Positions 15,376 to 18,117 of a DNA stretch of 18,117 nt are shown here, piece after piece. The DNA comes from Parachlamydiales bacterium (GTDB lineage: Bacteria; Chlamydiota; Chlamydiia; Chlamydiales; JAJFMK01). The stretch covers positions 1 to 18,117 of the forward strand of contig JAGVKY010000060.1 of assembly GCA_020050175.1 (NCBI GenBank), given 5' to 3'. The notes under the pieces are model-generated. The model had not been told where the DNA came from. It searched no databases and saw only the letters and a list, made by a program, of their open reading frames with translations. The position numbers and the translations under genes were made by a program. Each line of letters opens with the position of its first letter. Position 1 is the first letter of the stretch.

Positions 15376-15663
15376 ATGGTCATTCGTTCCTTCAAAGATG
15401 ACGAAGTGGAAGCCTTTTTTACTATAGGCTCTCTTCCCAGAAAGAAGGGATGGGCGTCCAGTTCTACTGTGGTAAAGCGGAAATTAGATATGATCCACTA
15501 CGCCAAAGAGTTAGTAGATTTACGAAGCCCGCCAGGCAATAAACTAGAAGCCCTGAAAGGCAATTTAGAAGGTCTCTATAGTATTAGAATTAACGATCAA
15601 TGGCGGATTGTTTTTGGATGGGATCATCAAGCCTTTGATGTTCGCATCATGGACTATCATTAA
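15376..15663 (+). CDS. higB: HigB-family toxin, RelE superfamily mRNA interferase
   Basis: Protein of 95 residues. The C-terminal block PPGNKLEALKGNLEGLYSIRINDQWRIVF followed by VRIMDYH is the hallmark of HigB-type plasmid-maintenance killer toxins, which cut mRNA at the ribosome when the antitoxin is lost. Length is full and no catalytic residue is obviously missing (the basic residues of the SIRINDQWRIVF strand are present). The toxin gene precedes the antitoxin gene, as is typical of higBA and opposite to most toxin-antitoxin pairs. It lies 73 bases behind the TPR gene with its own operator at 15336-15356. The ribosome site (AGAG, 15365) is weak. Residues 19-30 (SLPRKKGWASSS) differ from typical HigB and could be a variable segment. 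Confidence 0.9.
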   Translation: MVIRSFKDDEVEAFFTIGSLPRKKGWASSSTVVKRKLDMIHYAKELVDLRSPPGNKLEALKGNLEGLYSIRINDQWRIVFGWDHQAFDVRIMDYH

Positions 15664-15679
15664 AACTGTGAGGATTCTC

Positions 15680-15982
15680 ATGAAAAGAAAGCCCACTTCA
15701 CCTGGAGAAATTCTTCTCGAAGAATTTCTAAAGCCATTGGAAATGTCTCAGAGAGAATTGGCTGATTACCTTGACTGCGATTACAAGGTGATTAATCGAA
15801 TCATCAACGAACGGGCAAGTGTTTCTGCAGAAATGGCTTTAAAGTTAGCTGCTGCGTTCAGCACTACTCCCGATTTCTGGCTTAATGCCCAAATCGCCTT
15901 GGATTTATGGAATTTAAGAGATAAAAAACCAAAAATACATTCTCTCGTCAGGGGAAAATACAGACGTAAAATAGCGTGTTAG
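15680..15982 (+). CDS. higA: HigA-family antitoxin with XRE-type HTH
   Basis: Protein of 100 residues starting MKRKPTSPGEILLEEFLKPL, the standard HigA N-terminus, followed by a helix-turn-helix (MSQRELADYLDCDYKVINRI, about residues 23-42) and ALKLAAAFSTTPDFWLNAQ. HigA neutralises HigB by binding it and represses the operon at the upstream palindrome. The frame opens earlier (15608) inside higB, but the ATG at 15680 has AGGA 5 bases upstream and matches family length. It lies 16 bases behind higB. Its C-terminus is basic and ends only 3 bases before the stop of the convergent ABC-F gene, with no terminator between them. Confidence 0.9.
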   Translation: MKRKPTSPGEILLEEFLKPLEMSQRELADYLDCDYKVINRIINERASVSAEMALKLAAAFSTTPDFWLNAQIALDLWNLRDKKPKIHSLVRGKYRRKIAC

Positions 15983-15985
15983 CTT

Positions 15986-17740
15986 TTATGTTTGGTTATA
16001 GAGTTCGCCGAGGCGGTTGTAATATTCGTCGAGTTCGCTTTGCTCACGGGCGATAAGGGCGAGGAGGTCGCGGATCTCATCTCCTTTGCCTGACTGGGAG
16101 ATGAGCGCAAGTTTTTCATTGTGGGCTTCAAGGCTCTCTTCTAAAGCGACAATCTTATCTTCGCAGTGCTTGATTTGCGATTTATTGGGCTTCGAGGGAG
16201 AAGAGGCTTTGTTGGCAGGGGCTTTGCCCCCTTTTTTCTCAGGCTCAACTCTCTCTTCCTGCCAGCCAATTTTGCCAAGAAATTCATCGTAGGACCCCAG
16301 AAAAAGCTCTTGCTTTTTCTGATGGCAAACAACGAGTTTTGTCAGCGGCATTCTTCTTAGGACCCACTCACTGTGGGTGACAATAACTACGGCCCCTTGA
16401 AAAGTTTCGATCGCATCTATTAGGGCTTCTATGGATTCAATATCGAGATGGTGCGTCGGCTCGTCCAAAAAGAGGATGTTTGTCGGTTGTGCGACAATTT
16501 TTCCGAGAAGAACGCGGCTTTTTTCGCCTCCAGAAAGGACTGAAACAGGTTTTTTAGCTAGATCCCCTCCAAACATCATCAGGCCGCAAATGGAGCGGAT
16601 GTCGGTGAAGTTGAGATTGCGGTTGGCAGAAGCGACCTCTTCTTCGATGCGCAATTTTGGATCTAGGCGGTTGATATGGGTCTGACCAAAATAACCCAGT
16701 CGCATGGCAGGTGCAGTAAACAACTGACCATCATCTGGGGTGAGATCGCCCGACATTAAGCCCAGCAAAGTCGATTTTCCATAGCCGTTTTTACCGATGA
16801 TCGCTATCCGATCCCCTTTTTCAATTGTTAAAGAAAAATCTTCAATCAGCTTAGTGGATTTGTCATAGGAAAATTCGAGATTGGAAGCCTCGACCATTTT
16901 TTTTCCCATGAAAGGGATCTCATGGAACGAGAAATCGAGCTGATAAAGATTTTTAAGCTTCTCAAGGGCAGGCATCTTATCGATCATTTTCTGACGCGAT
17001 TGCGCCTGTCCTGCTTTTGTTGCCTTGGCTCCAAACCGGTCGACAAAAGATTGCATATGGGCTTTCTTTTTCTCTAAGTTTTGACGCGTTAGCTCATGGA
17101 TCTCTTCTTCTTGAGAGATCATCTGGAAAAGATCTTCGCTCTTCCCTTTGATTTTATAGATTTTGTTCCTGTGGAGCGCCATCATATGGGTCGTCGTGCT
17201 ATCCAAGAACTGAAGATCGTGAGAGATCAAAATCATCTCCCCTTTCCAGCTTTGCAAAAATTTAGAAAGGAAGCGGATCGATAAGATATCGAGGTAGTTT
17301 GTCGGTTCATCCAAGAGCAAACAATCAGGCTCGGAAACGAGAACCTTCGCAAGCTGCACCCGTAGCTGATAACCACCAGAAAGAGTATGGGGCGAAAGCT
17401 CCATATCTTCCATGTCAAAACCAAGACCCAGAAGAATCCTCTCAACTTTATAGAGAGCCTCTTTTTCCTCCTCCCGCAATCCTAAGGCGGCTTCTTGTAA
17501 GATTGTAGGTTTGCTAAAACGAATTTGCTGTTGGAGAATCCCAATGCGGTACCCTTTAGGGTAGGCAATCGTTCCTAAATCAGGATCTTCTTCGCCTGTG
17601 ATGAGCCGGAAAAGGGTTGATTTACCCGAACCGTTTCGTCCAATCAGGCCGCACCGCTCTCCTTTCTGAATGCTAAATGTTGCTCCTTTTAGAACAACTT
17701 GATCGCCATATTCCAGGCATAATCCTTCTCCTTGAATCAT
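15986..17740 (-). CDS. ABC-F family ATP-binding protein
   Basis: Protein of 584 residues with two ABC domains and no membrane segments. Domain 1: Walker A GRNGSGKST (34-42), signature LSGGYQLR, Walker B LLLDEPTNYLD. A charged helical linker of about 80 residues follows. Domain 2: Walker A GKNGYGKST, signature LSGGEKSR, Walker B LFLDEPTHHLD. A Lys/Ser/Pro-rich joint leads to a C-terminal coiled coil (about 525-584), as in Uup/YheS-like proteins. ABC-F proteins act on ribosomes in translation quality control or antibiotic protection; the subfamily here cannot be fixed from the sequence. The second Walker A has Tyr where Ser or Ala is common. No ribosome site precedes the ATG at 17740. The leader contains a VOC gene remnant and an extended -10 promoter at 17895-17903. 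Confidence 0.9.
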   Translation of the reverse strand: MIQGEGLCLEYGDQVVLKGATFSIQKGERCGLIGRNGSGKSTLFRLITGEEDPDLGTIAYPKGYRIGILQQQIRFSKPTILQEAALGLREEEKEALYKVERILLGLGFDMEDMELSPHTLSGGYQLRVQLAKVLVSEPDCLLLDEPTNYLDILSIRFLSKFLQSWKGEMILISHDLQFLDSTTTHMMALHRNKIYKIKGKSEDLFQMISQEEEIHELTRQNLEKKKAHMQSFVDRFGAKATKAGQAQSRQKMIDKMPALEKLKNLYQLDFSFHEIPFMGKKMVEASNLEFSYDKSTKLIEDFSLTIEKGDRIAIIGKNGYGKSTLLGLMSGDLTPDDGQLFTAPAMRLGYFGQTHINRLDPKLRIEEEVASANRNLNFTDIRSICGLMMFGGDLAKKPVSVLSGGEKSRVLLGKIVAQPTNILFLDEPTHHLDIESIEALIDAIETFQGAVVIVTHSEWVLRRMPLTKLVVCHQKKQELFLGSYDEFLGKIGWQEERVEPEKKGGKAPANKASSPSKPNKSQIKHCEDKIVALEESLEAHNEKLALISQSGKGDEIRDLLALIAREQSELDEYYNRLGELYNQT

Positions 17741-17749
17741 AGCGGTAAC

Positions 17750-17860
17750 TTAATTGATCCATCGGGTTGAAGAGGCCTTCCAGCCTAAAGCTTCATAGAA
17801 CTCGCGAGAACGCTGAATATTTCTCTTTACCAAAGTGATGACATGAGTGCGTGGTTGCAA
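17750..17860 (-). pseudogene. VOC/glyoxalase-family remnant, N-terminal fragment
   Basis: The minus strand encodes 36 residues, from a TTG at 17860 to a TAA at 17750-17752, containing VITLVKRNIQRSREFYEALG followed by WKASS. This is the first beta-alpha module of a VOC (glyoxalase/bleomycin-resistance) protein, which would normally continue for about 90 more residues. After KASS the frame changes to TRWIN and stops, so the rest of the gene has been deleted. It lies 9 bases before the ABC-F start and is probably transcribed with it. The AAAGG before the TTG is a weak ribosome site, so a short peptide could still be made. Confidence 0.75.
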
Positions 17861-17894
17861 CCTTTGATCCCTATTTTTTATGCGATAATGATCA

Positions 17895-17903
17895 ATTATA
17901 CCA
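17895..17903 (-). promoter_or_regulatory. Extended -10 promoter upstream of the VOC remnant and ABC-F gene
   Basis: The minus strand reads TGGTATAAT, a perfect -10 hexamer with the TGn extension. No good -35 is present at 16-18 bases, which an extended -10 can tolerate. Transcription would start near 17888, giving a leader of about 145 bases to the ABC-F ATG that includes the VOC remnant. Confidence 0.6.
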
Positions 17904-17988
17904 GCGATGCTCTATTTCAGTAGAGAGCGGCGTTGTTGAAAAACTCCTAAATTGAAGGTGGCCTCCCCCTTACTTCAGATTTTTCAAT
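17904..17988 (-). mobile_element. Non-coding end of an insertion sequence
   Basis: Between the transposase stop and the promoter lies a stem-loop with outer arms TTGAAAAA (17936-17943) and TTTTTCAA (17980-17987) and an inner TGAAG/CTTCA pair. On the minus strand it ends in GGAGTTTTTCAAC, which resembles both a terminator and the terminal region of many IS elements. The exact IS boundary cannot be set because the other end lies outside the window. Confidence 0.4.
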
Positions 17989-18117
17989 TTAAATCTTTCC
18001 TCTTCGTGGCATTCCTTGTTTGGTTAGTTCATTCATTATCAATTTTTTAATATAAATTTCTACCGACTGATTTGCCCAATGCCTGCTTTGGATTTTTTCT
18101 CCAAACATCGTTTTCCA
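17989..18117 (-). mobile_element. C-terminal end of an IS transposase (partial)
   Basis: The minus strand is open from the window edge to a TAA at 17989-17991 and encodes 42 residues: WKTMFGEKIQSRHWANQSV, EIYIKKLIMNELTKQGMPRR, GKI. The WKxxFG...SRxxxNQxxEIxIKxLIMNxL...GMP pattern is the C-terminal tail of IS4/IS5-type DDE transposases. The rest lies beyond the right edge, so completeness cannot be judged. Confidence 0.65.

Noticed and set aside
1..18117. CRISPR arrays, tRNA or rRNA genes
   Set aside because: I found no regularly spaced repeats, no tRNA cloverleaf with TTCGA-type T arm in a fitting context, and no rRNA signature segments.

Overview
The window comes from a bacterial chromosome with an AT-leaning composition. 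The gene set suggests an intracellular or host-associated bacterium, most likely an environmental (Parachlamydiales-type) chlamydia. The clues are a secreted DUF2608-type HAD protein (a family known mainly from Chlamydiae, Legionella and relatives), a serpin, a glycogen phosphorylase/phosphoglucomutase/pentose-phosphate operon, a higBA toxin-antitoxin pair and IS remnants. No rRNA or tRNA is present to fix the taxonomy, so this is an inference of moderate to low confidence; a Legionella-like gammaproteobacterium is the main alternative.

Layout. 1-51: probable last codons of an upstream gene. 89-243: a striking palindromic element with a 32-bp stem enclosing three small hairpins and followed by a T run, either a structured RNA or a MITE-like insertion. 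244-452: no convincing gene. 453-486: strong bidirectional terminator. 493-1305 (-): CPBP intramembrane protease. 1366-2478 (+): rhodanese-MBL (persulfide dioxygenase-like) protein. 2580-3683 (+): serpin. 3680-4054 (-): small ion-channel-like membrane protein that overlaps the serpin stop codon. 4129-11991 (-): a tight five-gene operon transcribed tkt, tal, pgm, glgP, HAD phosphatase. 12148-12942 (-): exported DUF2608 HAD protein. 13090-13584 (+): guanine-deaminase-like enzyme with a terminator hairpin in its leader. 13731-15302 (+): exported TPR protein. 15376-15982 (+): higB-higA with a 21-bp palindromic operator. 15986-17740 (-): ABC-F ATPase. 17750-17860 (-): remnant of a VOC/glyoxalase gene. 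17989-18117 (-): C-terminal end of a DDE transposase running off the edge.

The central operon forms one metabolic unit. GlgP releases glucose-1-phosphate from stored glucan, Pgm converts it to glucose-6-phosphate, and Tkt and Tal interconvert pentose-phosphate and glycolytic intermediates. The HAD protein, related to YihX-type sugar phosphatases, may dephosphorylate a sugar phosphate of the same pathway. Overlapping start and stop codons (tal/pgm, pgm/glgP, glgP/HAD) point to translational coupling.

Most genes belong to recognisable families. The least explained parts are the cloverleaf-like palindrome at 89-243, the channel-like protein with a GMGPV loop in place of a potassium filter, the leader terminator before the deaminase, and the DxG-type HAD protein of the DUF2608 kind. 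The right edge (17741-18117) is a decayed insertion-scarred region that now supplies the likely promoter of the ABC-F gene.
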